A stretch of DNA of 64,000 nt from an uncultured Christensenella sp. (GCA_905193155.1 CAJJNQ010000001.1:57019-121018), one strand, 5' to 3'. Counted from the stretch's first letter, positions 52,570-61,811 are shown. Notes: a model not told the origin generated them from the sequence alone. A program made the numbers and translations.

Positions 52570-53928
52570 ATGTATACGCTTTGTATCAACAACGGGCTGG
52601 TGATCGACCCGGAAACCGAAACCGCCCGCATCGCTTCGGTGGGCGTAGAGAACGGCCGCATCGCGGCGCTTTCCGACACTCCGCTCGAGGCGGAAATGCA
52701 GCTGAACGCAGCGGGGCATGTGGTTTGCCCCGGCTTTATCGATGTCCACGGCCATGTGGACAACGTGACCGCCTATCCCGACCACGAGGCCTGTGCGCGG
52801 CTTTCGCTGCTTCAGGGTGTGACGACCATGGTCAGCGGCAACTGCGGTCTTTCCGTGCCCGACGTGGCGGAATTCTTCCGCAAGATGGATCAGGGCTATC
52901 CCTTCCATCACGCGGAGTTGATCGGCGGCTCGACGCTGCGCCGCATGGCGGGCGCAACGGACATCTACACCCCCGCCACCGACGAGCAGATTGCGCGCAC
53001 CTGCGAGCTGGCGCGTCAGGCGCTGGAACAGGGCGCGGCAGGCATTTCCTTCGGGCTGGGCTACACGCCCGGCACGGCGCTCAAGGAAGTCTACGCCCTG
53101 GCACGCGTGGCGAAGGAGTTCGGCCGTCTCATCACGGTGGACACCCGCATGAGGGATGATTACGACCTCAGCTCTCTGGCGGACGTGATTCAGGTCGCCC
53201 GCGATACCGGCGTGCGCGTGCTGGTGAGCCATCTGGTCTATCAATACGGCGAATGCGTGATGGAAGAATCGCTGCAAATGCTGGACAGAGCCCGCGCCGA
53301 GGGCTTGGACATCTGGGCGGACAGCGGCATGTATGTGGACTGGGCAACCACCATCGGTTCAGAATGCTTCCGCGAAAGCTATGTCTTTGCGCACAAAGAC
53401 CTGCTGCCCGACCTGCTGGTGGCAACAGGCAAATACGCCGGACAGCGCCTGAATGATCGGCTTTACCACGAGATGCGCGCTCACCTTCCCAAGGAAACCG
53501 TCATCCGCATCACCGGCGCGGATGCGTCCATCCCGATTGCCTTCACGCGGCGCTACACCATGCCCTCCTCCGACACCGCGCCCTACAACCCCGGCGAGGG
53601 GCATCCGCAGATCGCAGGCACGTTCCCTGCGTTCTTCCGCATGGTTCGCACGCAGGCCAACCTGAACCTCTGCGACGCGGTGCGGCGCTGCACACTGCTG
53701 CCCGCACAGGTGATGGGCTTTGACCGCAAAGGCCGCATGGCAGTCGGCGCAGATGCAGACTTCGTGGTGTTTGATCCCAAGGCAATCCGCGACAACGCCA
53801 TGCATGTCGATCGCGGTGCACCGGATGTTCCGCCGTACGGCGTGGACTTTGTGGTGCTGGACGGCAAGCTGGCTGTACGCGGCAAAACCGTCGAAAACGC
53901 GCGGGCCGGACGCGCTCTGCGCAAATAA
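52570..53928 (+). CDS. D-aminoacylase-like amidohydrolase
   Basis: A 452-residue amidohydrolase of the N-acyl-D-amino-acid deacylase group. The metal-binding motif FIDVHGHVDN is near residue 57, LVSHLVYQYGE and RITGADASIPIAF provide later ligands, and the closing GRMAVGADADFVVFDP is the usual C-terminal beta sandwich. In related pathways it removes acyl groups from D-amino acids or cleaves dihydropyrimidine-like rings. Lies 85 bp after potD and may be co-transcribed by read-through. RBS AAAAAAGGAG. Confidence 0.82.
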   Translation: MYTLCINNGLVIDPETETARIASVGVENGRIAALSDTPLEAEMQLNAAGHVVCPGFIDVHGHVDNVTAYPDHEACARLSLLQGVTTMVSGNCGLSVPDVAEFFRKMDQGYPFHHAELIGGSTLRRMAGATDIYTPATDEQIARTCELARQALEQGAAGISFGLGYTPGTALKEVYALARVAKEFGRLITVDTRMRDDYDLSSLADVIQVARDTGVRVLVSHLVYQYGECVMEESLQMLDRARAEGLDIWADSGMYVDWATTIGSECFRESYVFAHKDLLPDLLVATGKYAGQRLNDRLYHEMRAHLPKETVIRITGADASIPIAFTRRYTMPSSDTAPYNPGEGHPQIAGTFPAFFRMVRTQANLNLCDAVRRCTLLPAQVMGFDRKGRMAVGADADFVVFDPKAIRDNAMHVDRGAPDVPPYGVDFVVLDGKLAVRGKTVENARAGRALRK

Positions 53929-53945
53929 CTACGTTTTCCCCCCAT

Positions 53946-53996
53946 ACAAAAAAGAGCGGCTGTTCCGATTTTCCCCGGAACAGCCGCTCTTTTGCA
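53946..53996. terminator. Bidirectional intrinsic terminator
   Basis: AAGAGCGGCTGTTCCG/CGGAACAGCCGCTCTT perfect stem; flanking A and T runs. Confidence 0.85.
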
Positions 53997-54014
53997 CTAT
54001 ACTGAACGAGATTT

Positions 54015-54497
54015 TCAGGCGGATTCATTGCCCCACTGCACGCTGATGAGACGCTCGATATTGAGCAGCCGCACCCCATTGACGCGGATGCTGCGCACCT
54101 CGCCTTCTCTTTCCAAACGAACATTGACGCTCCTGGTGTCCGGATCTGCATCCGGCGCAGCGCAAATCCGCAGGCGGCTGCCGTTGCCGAAATCCAGCTC
54201 AATCACGGGCTCTTCCATCGCGTCCTCTTTGTACCCAGCAAACTCGCCCTCGGCGATCTCCCGCCAAATGTAATCGGAGTTGCGGCTCGTCAGGCGCGTG
54301 GAAACGCCGTTTTCCGTGGCCGTCAAGCAGTCGTTGGCCTGCGCGTAGGCAAAATCCCGCGCCAAATCGTCCTTAAACTCCTTGTAGCGATAAGAATACC
54401 CGTAAGCCCAGATTGCCACCGCAACGAAAGCGACAAAGGGCACAGCAGCCAGCGCTATGACCCAGCCAATGGTTTCTCGTTTGGATTTCCGCTTCAT
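54015..54497 (-). CDS. Membrane-anchored hypothetical protein
   Basis: A 160-residue protein: basic N terminus (MKRKSKRETIG), one membrane span (WVIALAAVPFVAFVAVAIWAYG, residues 12-33), then an extracytoplasmic domain with a YKEFKDDLARDFAYAQANDC helix and beta-rich C terminus ending RLISVQWGNESA. No family recognised. It lies between terminators, so a monocistronic unit downstream of dapB. RBS GGGGAGGAC. Confidence 0.65.
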   Translation of the reverse strand: MKRKSKRETIGWVIALAAVPFVAFVAVAIWAYGYSYRYKEFKDDLARDFAYAQANDCLTATENGVSTRLTSRNSDYIWREIAEGEFAGYKEDAMEEPVIELDFGNGSRLRICAAPDADPDTRSVNVRLEREGEVRSIRVNGVRLLNIERLISVQWGNESA

Positions 54498-54563
54498 GTC
54501 CGTCCTCCCCTTTTTGCTCTCAGTCTATCAGCATCCTGCTGCGCGCACAAGGTCATATGGTTC

Positions 54564-54604
54564 AAAAAGAGCCGTTTTTCTGCCCAAATGTCAGAAAAAC
54601 GGCT
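54564..54604 (-). terminator. Intrinsic terminator after dapB
   Basis: Minus strand AGCCGTTTTTCTG/CAGAAAAACGGCT stem, then CTTTTTG. Confidence 0.85.
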
Positions 54605-54622
54605 TAAATCTTATCAAGAATC

Positions 54623-55816
54623 TCAGAGTGCGTACTTGATGCGCAGGGCGGACACGGCTTTGTGCATCTCGTCCGCAGCGACAATCAGGCCGATCTTGGT
54701 TTCGGACGTAGAGATCAGGCGCGGATAGACGCCTGCTTCGGCCAGCGTGCCGAACACGCCGGAGGCGATGCCGGTCTGGCGCTCCATGCCGCTGCCCTCG
54801 ATGACGACCTTGGCGATGCCGCTGTCGATTTCGGGAGCAATGCCCAGCGCCGCAAATACCTGCTCCGCCTTTTCAACCGCTTCGTCGGAAACCGTGATGG
54901 ACAGGTCGATCTTCCCCGCAACAGGCGGCGTCTGGGAGATCATATCGACGTTGACGTCAGCCTGCGCCAGCGCGCCGAATACCTTGCCCGGCTGATCCAG
55001 CGCAATACCGCGCAGGGTGAACAGGTTTTGCTTTTCATCCGCCATCAGGTTCGTCACGCCGGACTGCGCTAGCAGCACGTCCTGCATATCATAGAGGCCG
55101 GGCTTGCGGCCGACGAGGTATTCTGCGGCCTTGAGCGCGCCCAGCGCGAAGATCTTGCGGGACGCGGCGGAATGGGTGATGGTGACGACCTCGTCGTCAC
55201 CGAAGAAATCCACTTCATGCTCGCCCGTGACGGTTCCGCCGCGCACGGCGTGGATGCCGATCTCCTCACGGCGGCGGCGCTGGGTCTTGGTGTGGCGGCC
55301 GAATACATATTCCTTGTCCGTCAGGCAGACCTCCTTCATCGCGTCTGCAATCAGCAGCGCGGTGCCGGAGGGCGCGTCCACCTTGGCGTTGTGGTGCTTT
55401 TCGATGATCTCGATATCGAACTCCGGCAGAGCGACGGCGGCCTTGCGCACGAGGTCGAGCATCACGTTGACGCCGAGCGACATATTGGCGGTTTTGAAGA
55501 TCGGGATCTTCTTCGCGGCCTCGCGGATGGCGGCAAGATCTGCCTCCTCATAGCCGGTCGTGGCCAGCACAAGGCCCATCTTGTGCTTCAGGCAGAATTC
55601 CAGCAGTCCATCCAGCGCGTCCGGACGGGAAAAATCCACCATCACGTCTGCGGTTTGAGTGCAGTCCTCCAGCTTTTCATATAGAGGATAATACGCCTTA
55701 GCGCCCGCCGCATAGCGGTCGATACCCGCCGCGACCGACACACCGTGCTGCGCAGCGGTTTCGGTGAGCATGCGGCCCATCTTGCCGCACGCGCCGTTGA
55801 TCAGGATCGAAACCAT
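54623..55816 (-). CDS. dapB: Dihydrodipicolinate reductase with C-terminal tandem ACT domain
   Basis: A 397-residue protein. Residues 1-251 are a complete DapB: NAD(P) loop NGACGKMGRM, FKTANMSLGVNV, and the catalytic/substrate motif EKHHNAKVDAPSGTAL (H141-H142, K145). Residues about 255-397 are not DapB: they match the regulatory tandem ACT region of aspartokinase (FTLRGIALDQPGKVFGALAQADVNVDMI, GIAKVVIEGSGM, GVFGTLAEAGVYPRLISTSETKIGLIV). Typical DapB is about 250 residues with no ACT. The fusion suggests allosteric control, perhaps by lysine. 39 bp after dapA, under a lysine riboswitch. Confidence 0.93.
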   Translation of the reverse strand: MVSILINGACGKMGRMLTETAAQHGVSVAAGIDRYAAGAKAYYPLYEKLEDCTQTADVMVDFSRPDALDGLLEFCLKHKMGLVLATTGYEEADLAAIREAAKKIPIFKTANMSLGVNVMLDLVRKAAVALPEFDIEIIEKHHNAKVDAPSGTALLIADAMKEVCLTDKEYVFGRHTKTQRRRREEIGIHAVRGGTVTGEHEVDFFGDDEVVTITHSAASRKIFALGALKAAEYLVGRKPGLYDMQDVLLAQSGVTNLMADEKQNLFTLRGIALDQPGKVFGALAQADVNVDMISQTPPVAGKIDLSITVSDEAVEKAEQVFAALGIAPEIDSGIAKVVIEGSGMERQTGIASGVFGTLAEAGVYPRLISTSETKIGLIVAADEMHKAVSALRIKYAL

Positions 55817-55855
55817 ATTCTGTTCCTCCTTCTCGTCTCTTTAGAAAAGCGCTTC

Positions 55856-56743
55856 TTACAGAAGGCCCATTTTCTTCATTTCCTCGCGCAGGCGGGCGTG
55901 ATTGTTCTCCTGCATCTCGATCAGGGGCAGGCGCAGCCCGCCGCAGTCAAAGCCCATATCGTTGAGCGCGGTCTTGACCGGGATGGGGTTGACCTCGCAG
56001 AACAGCGCCTTGATGAGCGGATAGAGCTCGAACTGGAGCGCGCGGCTGGCGGCCTGATCGCCCTCCATCCACAGACGGACCATGTCGTGCACCTTGCGGG
56101 GCATCAGGTTGGACGCCACGGAAATGACGCCGCGCCCGCCCAGCGCCAGCATCGGGATCACCTGATCGTCATTGCCGGAATAGAGCGCAAGCTCCGGGCA
56201 GGTATAGGCGACCTCCGTGATCTGCTCCAGATTGCCGGAGGCCTCCTTAACGCCGACGATATTTTCGTGCTTGGACAGCTCCCGCAGCGTCGAGGGCTGC
56301 ATATTCAGACCCGTTCTGCCGGGGATGTTGTACAGAATGATGGGCAGATCGGTCGCATCCGCAATGGCGGTAAAGTGACGGATCAGGCCCTGCTGGGAGG
56401 TCTTGTTGTAATAAGGCGTCACCAGAAGAAGCGCGTCCGCGCCGAGGTTCTTGGCCTGCTTGGCCGAACGGATGGCAAAGGCCGTATCGTTGCTGCCCGC
56501 GCCCGCGATGATGGGAATACGCCCCGCCACGCGCTCCACCGTGCGGCTGATGACCACCGCCTCTTCCGAAATATCCATGGTCGAAGGCTCGCCGGTCGTG
56601 CCGCACACCACCAGCGCGTCCGTGCCGCCCGCCAGCTGATAGTCCACCAGGCGATCCAGCGCCTTGAGGTTCAGCCCTCCGTCCGTAAACGGCGTGACCA
56701 TTGCGGTCGCGCTGCCGGTAAAAATCACTCTCTTTTCTGCCAT
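55856..56743 (-). CDS. dapA: 4-hydroxy-tetrahydrodipicolinate synthase
   Basis: A 295-residue class I aldolase condensing pyruvate with aspartate semialdehyde. GTTGEPST is the substrate loop, YYNK holds the transfer-chain Tyr, ILYNIPGRTG the catalytic Tyr138 and GVKEASG the Schiff-base K166. First enzyme gene of the lysine-branch operon dapA-dapB, cytosolic, controlled by the upstream L-box. Confidence 0.96.
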   Translation of the reverse strand: MAEKRVIFTGSATAMVTPFTDGGLNLKALDRLVDYQLAGGTDALVVCGTTGEPSTMDISEEAVVISRTVERVAGRIPIIAGAGSNDTAFAIRSAKQAKNLGADALLLVTPYYNKTSQQGLIRHFTAIADATDLPIILYNIPGRTGLNMQPSTLRELSKHENIVGVKEASGNLEQITEVAYTCPELALYSGNDDQVIPMLALGGRGVISVASNLMPRKVHDMVRLWMEGDQAASRALQFELYPLIKALFCEVNPIPVKTALNDMGFDCGGLRLPLIEMQENNHARLREEMKKMGLL

Positions 56744-56845
56744 AATCCGCTATTTCTCCCTTCCCGGTTCCGCACAACAACATGGGAACCGCTCGCTTAG
56801 TTTTTCATGCCCTGCCGTCTATGATTCGCCGCGCAAAAACGCCGC

Positions 56846-56878
56846 AAAAAAGCGCCCGTTTCAAACACGAGCGCCTCT
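56846..56878 (-). terminator. Expression-platform terminator of the lysine riboswitch
   Basis: Minus strand GCGCTCGTGTTT/GAAACGGGCGC stem, then TTTTTT, between the aptamer and dapA. Confidence 0.75.
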
Positions 56879-56940
56879 GATGCAAGAAAACCCTCCCGAG
56901 AAAGAACTCCCTTCTGCGGGAAACATGGCTTCGTTCCTGC

Positions 56941-57127
56941 CCTCGAACAGCGCCCCACCGGATGAAACCACCCCGGTGACAGTTGCGCGGACGTACTCCG
57001 CGCCCCCAAGCAATCAGCCGCGCAGGCCGCCCGCTTTCGGCGATGCTCTCCTTCCCGCTGCCGCTTTCTATGGATGCTGCGCCATCCGCTGCGGCAGGGT
57101 ACGCGGAACACCGCAACCTCTGCAAGG
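56941..57127 (-). ncRNA. Lysine riboswitch (L box)
   Basis: About 185 nt with the ordered conserved blocks of the lysine aptamer on the minus strand: GCAGAGGUUGCGG, GCGUACC (AGUA-like region), GGGAAGGAGAGCAUCGCCGAA, GCUUGGGGG, CAACUGUCACC and GGUGGGGCGCUGU. It is followed by an intrinsic terminator and dapA. When lysine binds, termination should dominate. Confidence 0.92.
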
Positions 57128-57136
57128 TACAGTTTC

Positions 57137-57165
57137 ATTATGAAGGAGATGCATGGGCTTGTCAA
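57137..57165 (-). promoter_or_regulatory. Promoter of the lysine riboswitch-dapA-dapB unit
   Basis: Minus strand TTGACA (57165-57160), 17-bp spacer, CATAAT (57142-57137). Confidence 0.75.
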
Positions 57166-57195
57166 GTAAAAACTCCGCCCAAATCCGCGCTTTGT

Positions 57196-57224
57196 TTGAC
57201 TTGAAAGCCGCTTTACTATATAAT
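57196..57224 (+). promoter_or_regulatory. Promoter of the DUF3825/S1 gene
   Basis: TTGACT, 17-bp spacer, TATAAT, about 130 bp before the start codon, divergent from the dap promoter. Confidence 0.75.
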
Positions 57225-57298
57225 AATGCATGAAAAGGAAAGCGCTGCACACCATACCTTTGTATTGCGTGCGCCGTGCGGACGGCACGTGTTTTTCC

Positions 57299-57321
57299 GT
57301 GCGCCCGCGGGGCGTTTTTTC
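57299..57321 (+). terminator. Terminator-like hairpin in the DUF3825 leader
   Basis: CGCCC/GGGCG stem then TTTTTT, about 30 bp before the RBS. A possible attenuator. Confidence 0.5.
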
Positions 57322-57352
57322 CTTTATCTTTTTTCCGAAAGGAAGTGAATCT

Positions 57353-59803
57353 ATGGCCAAGACCGGACTGTTCGGGTTCGGTTACATCAACGAAAGCATC
57401 TTTTACAGCAAGCTTTCGGATCTTCTCGGGCGCGATGTAACCGCCCAGGACAAGCAGCTCATCCACAACACGGTTCAGCGTCAGTTGGAGGACGGATGCC
57501 TGGAATACTACGCCTGCGACGGGCAGGGCACGGTTTCCGTCTCCTCTTCCGCTCCCCGCTCTGCCAAGGCGATTCTCGCCAAGTCGGTCTTTACCGGCCT
57601 GTACGACCGGCAGAATCAGCAGATTCTCGCCTACGTCTGCCAGCAGGCCGGCGGCAAATGGTCCAGCGTCTATGTCGGCGCGCGGCCTGCCGTTTTCGGC
57701 ATCGTTTCCTCTTATCACATCGGGTATCTGAATTTCAGGAACTTTGCGCAAGCCAATGATTTCATCTGTGCGCTGCACGAGGTTCTGCTCCCCGGCGAGC
57801 AGTGGAGCTTTCCCCGCAGCGAGGAAAACCCCGCGCTGCTGCGCCGCTCCACCAAGTATCAGATTCTGGAATCCTATCTTCGCCATACCTTTGCCAAGCT
57901 CATGCTGGAATACAAAACCCCGGGCTCCGACAACTACGGCAAGATCGTCTTTTCGCAGGACAAGCGGTATTGTTATTTCAACACCGGCCTGCTGACGCGC
58001 TATGCGCAGGATCTCTATCTGACGGGCGAGGTTTCCGGCCTGCGTGAGGACGGCATTTTCACCTGCAACAATCCCAAATTTGTGGACAGCAAGATCACGC
58101 TGGTCAAGACCTACGGCTTTGCGCAGCGCGACATCGATCCCGGCCCCGGCACCGCGTCCTTCTACCGCAAGGTGAGCGACATTGTGTACGACCCGACGTT
58201 GACCATCGACTTTACGCAGTCCAAGCTGGAGCACATCATCGACGACGGCATCCGCCGCGGACGCATTCCGCGCAAATACACCGTCACGCAGTCCGGCCAG
58301 CCGGTTCCGTCCTGGTCGCTGGCGCAGATGCTCCACAACAGCATCAAGACCGCCTGCATGCTCGCCCAGCGCGACTACAAATACGTCGTGCCGCAGTATC
58401 GCCCCGCCGGAGTGGAATATGTCGGCGGCAAGCGCATCTGCTACGAAGGGCAGATTCAGTTTCTGATGCCCATCTATCTTTCCGCGGACTACATCTCCCC
58501 TCCGGATTTTGCGCTGGTGCTCTCCCGCCGCGACGGCTTTTACGTCCCGGAGACCATCCTGCTGCTGCCCTGGGCGTACACCAACGCGCGCATCCTCTGC
58601 AAGCCGGACAACAGCTGGCTCAACCCCAACGCCATCAGCGCCGAGGATCTGCTCACCGCCGAGGACGACGAGGAAGACTCCTTCGATGCGCAGCCTGCCG
58701 AGATTCCGGCAGAGAGCGCTGCGCTTCCTGCGGAGCTCGCGCCTGTCGAGCCTGCGAAGACTCCGGTTCAAAAAGAGCAGGAACCCGCGCCGAAGGAAGC
58801 AGCGCAGCCCGTCGAACCCAAGCCTGCTGAAAAAGCCCCCGCGGCGGAGCTTCAGGCAGGCGCGCTCTGCACCTTCCTGCCCACGGAGCGCACCGCCAGC
58901 CGCGGCGTGCGCGGCCGCATTGACGGCACGGACGCGGTCGGCACGGTTTCCCGCGCCAAGCTGGGCGGGCGCACGCCCAAGGATCTGCTGGGGCAGGTGG
59001 TGCTCGTCCGCGTGGACGGAAAGAGCCGCACCGGCGAAGGCTATCAGCTCTCGCTCGTAGAGGCGCCTGACGCCCCCACCGAGGCTCCCGCCGCAGCGCC
59101 TGAGCATCAGGCCGTCTCCGCTGAAAACGTCCCTGAGACGCCTTGCAGCGCCCCTGAGGAAACCCCTGCCGTCGAAACGATTCCCGCTGTGGAGGAATCC
59201 GCGCCCGAAGCCGATTCCCCGCTGGGTAAAGTGATCGCGATGCGTTTCACCGGCACCACCGCTGCCAAGGCGGTCAAGTGCGAAGGCGAAAACGGCCTGC
59301 TCGGCACGGTTTCCGCCAAGCGCCTGAGCGGCCACAAGGCTTTGGAGTTCCATGGTCTCACCGCGCAGGTGCGCATTCTTTCGCAGAACACCTGCGGCGA
59401 TTCCTACCAGTGCGAGCTGGCCGAGCCGGTGGACGACATTTTAGCCCGCCGCGCCGCCGCTCCCACGGAAAAAAAGCCGGTTTCTCCGGCAAAAAAACCA
59501 GCCGCCCCCGCCAAGAGCGGCTGGGCGTGGGCCGATCCCACCAACCTGTTCTCCCAGCGCCCGATGGTCGTAGAAAACTTCCGCGATCTGGCGGTCGGTC
59601 AGCGCTACAACGCCACGGTTCGCGACCTCATGCCCTACGGTGTGTTTGTGGACATCGGCTATGCGGGCGGCAACGTGCTGCTGCATAAGTCGCAGTTCGC
59701 CGAGGGCGCGAAGCTTTCCGTCGGCGACGTCATCACGGTTTGGATTCACGCGCTGGACGCCAAAAACGAAAAAGTTCAGGTCACGATGATCCGCCCCGAT
59801 TGA
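57353..59803 (+). CDS. DUF3825 protein with C-terminal S1 RNA-binding domain
   Basis: An 816-residue cytosolic protein. The N-terminal half (1-440) resembles DUF3825 (GRQNQQILAYV..., KWSSVYVGARPAVFGIVSSYHIG, a long segment ending FYVPETILLLPWAYTNARIL). A low-complexity acidic/Pro-rich linker (about 440-530 and 575-640) surrounds two small beta units that look like degenerate cold-shock/S1-like folds (GALCTFLPTERTASRGVRGRIDG; GKVIAMRFTGTTAAKAVKCEG). The final 80 residues are a clear S1 domain (GQRYNATVRDLMPYGVFVDIGYAGGNVLLHKSQ). ATG 57353 follows AAAGGAAGTG. An RNA-related role is inferred; the DUF is uncharacterised. Confidence 0.78.
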   Translation: MAKTGLFGFGYINESIFYSKLSDLLGRDVTAQDKQLIHNTVQRQLEDGCLEYYACDGQGTVSVSSSAPRSAKAILAKSVFTGLYDRQNQQILAYVCQQAGGKWSSVYVGARPAVFGIVSSYHIGYLNFRNFAQANDFICALHEVLLPGEQWSFPRSEENPALLRRSTKYQILESYLRHTFAKLMLEYKTPGSDNYGKIVFSQDKRYCYFNTGLLTRYAQDLYLTGEVSGLREDGIFTCNNPKFVDSKITLVKTYGFAQRDIDPGPGTASFYRKVSDIVYDPTLTIDFTQSKLEHIIDDGIRRGRIPRKYTVTQSGQPVPSWSLAQMLHNSIKTACMLAQRDYKYVVPQYRPAGVEYVGGKRICYEGQIQFLMPIYLSADYISPPDFALVLSRRDGFYVPETILLLPWAYTNARILCKPDNSWLNPNAISAEDLLTAEDDEEDSFDAQPAEIPAESAALPAELAPVEPAKTPVQKEQEPAPKEAAQPVEPKPAEKAPAAELQAGALCTFLPTERTASRGVRGRIDGTDAVGTVSRAKLGGRTPKDLLGQVVLVRVDGKSRTGEGYQLSLVEAPDAPTEAPAAAPEHQAVSAENVPETPCSAPEETPAVETIPAVEESAPEADSPLGKVIAMRFTGTTAAKAVKCEGENGLLGTVSAKRLSGHKALEFHGLTAQVRILSQNTCGDSYQCELAEPVDDILARRAAAPTEKKPVSPAKKPAAPAKSGWAWADPTNLFSQRPMVVENFRDLAVGQRYNATVRDLMPYGVFVDIGYAGGNVLLHKSQFAEGAKLSVGDVITVWIHALDAKNEKVQVTMIRPD

Positions 59804-60473
59804 TCGTTTACACCGAACCCCCGCCTTTTCCGCTGTTTCAGCGCAAAGACGGGGGTCATTTTTGTCTGAAATCTTTCATGCTGCCTGATCGCGCGTATCA
59901 TACTCACAGTAGAGTTTTTCATGTATATCCACACTGAAAGTAGAATGATCTGAACCTCTCCGTTTTCTCTTCTTTTTTTGCGATGCACGGCTTTCACCGC
60001 TATGCTACTTTCAGTATTGTTTTAATTCTGTCAGTATACTACATTGCCCCCAATATGCACTGCAAGTAGTATTTTGATACTGTCAGTGCATAATACTGCT
60101 CTGAGAATTCCGCAGCTTCTTGAACCTTTTGCTTGCTGCGCTGCTTTCAGTATATTTTCCGGCCGAATATCGTACTTTCAGTAGCATTTTAAACCTTTCA
60201 GCAGCATGTCACTCTCCTTGTCAGCAATACCCACAGTAGTATATGATTCTTTCAGTACATCTTTTGCTCGTTTTTTCTTTGAGTCTACACTACAAGTATT
60301 ATGATGCTACTGTGAGTTGTTGCTATAATTCTTTCAGTATATATTTCTCTGCAAATCTATACTTTCAGTGCATGATTGCTGCTTTGAGTGTCTTTTCAAA
60401 ACAAAAAGAAAGACCCCCCGCATTTCTGCGGGAGGCCTCCTTATTCACAGCTTGGTTCCAGCGCTTGCACCAA
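59804..60473. repeat. Array of CTTTCAGT-type motifs, left of the SH3 gene
   Basis: About 670 bp without a gene and A+T rich. The exact octamer CTTTCAGT occurs on the plus strand at 60008, 60144, 60175, 60249, 60331 and 60362, and once reversed at 59933, with many near matches (for example CTGTCAGT at 60028 and 60080). Copies are often embedded in TACTTTCAGTA. Two gaps are 31 bp. Not a CRISPR: spacing is irregular and the unit is short. Confidence 0.7.
60403..60440 (-). terminator. Intrinsic terminator of the SH3 protein gene
   Basis: Minus strand CCTCCCGC/GCGGGGGG stem, then TCTTTCTTTTTG. Confidence 0.75.
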
Positions 60474-61811
60474 TTACTTCGCGATGTACTTGGCGGAAAC
60501 GTAGGTGCCGTTGGCGAGCTTGGCCCAGTTCTTGGAGATGGACACAACCTCAACCTTGTCGCCGCGGTGCAGCATGCCAGCCTTCGCATAGGAAGTGCCG
60601 GCGCCCTTGCGGACGTTCAGGTTACGGCAGGTGACGTAGTAGGTGGTGGTGCCGGCGGGAGCAACCTCACCCTCGGTCACGATGATCTTCATGGAAGAAG
60701 AGGTGTAGGGCTTATTCTGACCAACAGCCTGATAGGTAGCGGTGATGTACGCAACGCCTTCCTTGGTGCCGATGACCTTCTTGTCATCAATGTCGATGAC
60801 CTGGAGATCAGTCTTGGTGCCGGGCAGGATGTCCGCATTGACCTTCTTGCCGGTCGCAACGCCCATCACGACGGGAGCATAGGACTCGCCGACCTTGATG
60901 GTCTTGGTGGACTCAGCAAAGTAGATGCCCTTGGGGTCAGCCTCGACAACACCGGTACGAACCACAACAGTGTACTCCTTGGTCTCGTAGATCGCATCAG
61001 CGGTCTCGAGCTTGAAGGACAACTTGGTCTTCTTGTCCATGTTCTCGGGAGCAGCGTAGTAGGTAGCGGTGGACTTGTCAAGCTTAACTTCCTTGTCCAG
61101 CTTCAGAATCTTCGCAGGATTGGAAGCCCAGGTCACCTTGGTGAAGTTAGCGCCGTTCTCATCGCCGAAGGTGATGTCAACGGTCTTGCCATACAGACCA
61201 GTAGCCTCATCCTTCTCAGCCAGATCCAGGTAGATCTTGGAGCCAACGATGTAGGCATCCATGTCCTTCTGGTTGCTGGAGATGGACTTGATGACAGCGG
61301 TCTTGGCGTTCTTGTATTCGGCACTGTTCTTCAGGGTCACGGAAACCTTAGCGGTCTCAGTGGTCTCCACAGCGCCAATCTTACCCTTGACGGTGATGAG
61401 GTAAGAATCGGTATAGCCGGCCTTGGTCAGCTCAACAGGGAAGGTGACCGTGTTGCCATTGAAGCCAACCTGGCTGTAGTAAGCAGCGAGCTCGTTGACC
61501 TTCAGATCCTTACCATCAACGGTAACAGAAGTGATATCGCTGAAAGATTCAAAGCCATTAACTTTAACAAGAGCCATCTTCTTGTCCTCAGTGAACTTAC
61601 CGGTGACAACAGTCTTGATGGCTTCATAGTCGTACTTAGCGGTAACAGAATTCGCGTTGCTAGCCTCGCCCAGCTTCGTATTGGATTCCGCATCAACAAC
61701 CGTAATGTTGTAGTTCTTATCCGTGATCACCTGGGTGGTCGCAGCAAAGGCCGCGGGGATCATGCAAAGCACCATAGCCAGTGCAAGCACAATCGCAAGA
61801 GTCTTTTTCAT
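60474..61811 (-). CDS. Secreted protein with C-terminal SH3b domain
   Basis: A 445-residue exported protein. Signal peptide MKKTLAIVLALAMVLCMIPAAFAAT (cleavage near AFA-AT). The middle (30-385) is beta-rich, with tandem Ig-like/cadherin-like segments of Lys, Thr and Val, reminiscent of bacterial surface-layer or adhesion modules. The C-terminal YVTCRNLNVRKGAGTSYAKAGMLHRGDKVEVVSISKNWAKLANGTYVSAKYIAK is a bacterial SH3b cell-wall-binding domain. ATG 61811 has AAAGGGG at about 8 nt. Codon use is strongly biased to preferred codons, suggesting high expression. Likely an abundant envelope protein. Confidence 0.85.
   Translation of the reverse strand: MKKTLAIVLALAMVLCMIPAAFAATTQVITDKNYNITVVDAESNTKLGEASNANSVTAKYDYEAIKTVVTGKFTEDKKMALVKVNGFESFSDITSVTVDGKDLKVNELAAYYSQVGFNGNTVTFPVELTKAGYTDSYLITVKGKIGAVETTETAKVSVTLKNSAEYKNAKTAVIKSISSNQKDMDAYIVGSKIYLDLAEKDEATGLYGKTVDITFGDENGANFTKVTWASNPAKILKLDKEVKLDKSTATYYAAPENMDKKTKLSFKLETADAIYETKEYTVVVRTGVVEADPKGIYFAESTKTIKVGESYAPVVMGVATGKKVNADILPGTKTDLQVIDIDDKKVIGTKEGVAYITATYQAVGQNKPYTSSSMKIIVTEGEVAPAGTTTYYVTCRNLNVRKGAGTSYAKAGMLHRGDKVEVVSISKNWAKLANGTYVSAKYIAK

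Noticed and set aside
57068..59353. A 761-codon minus-strand open frame opposite the DUF3825 gene
   Set aside because: It mirrors the Pro/Ala-rich linker coding, has no RBS or family match, and runs through the lysine riboswitch.
59933..60470. CRISPR array
   Set aside because: The repeated unit is only 8-11 bp, spacing is irregular, orientation is mixed and no cas genes are present.
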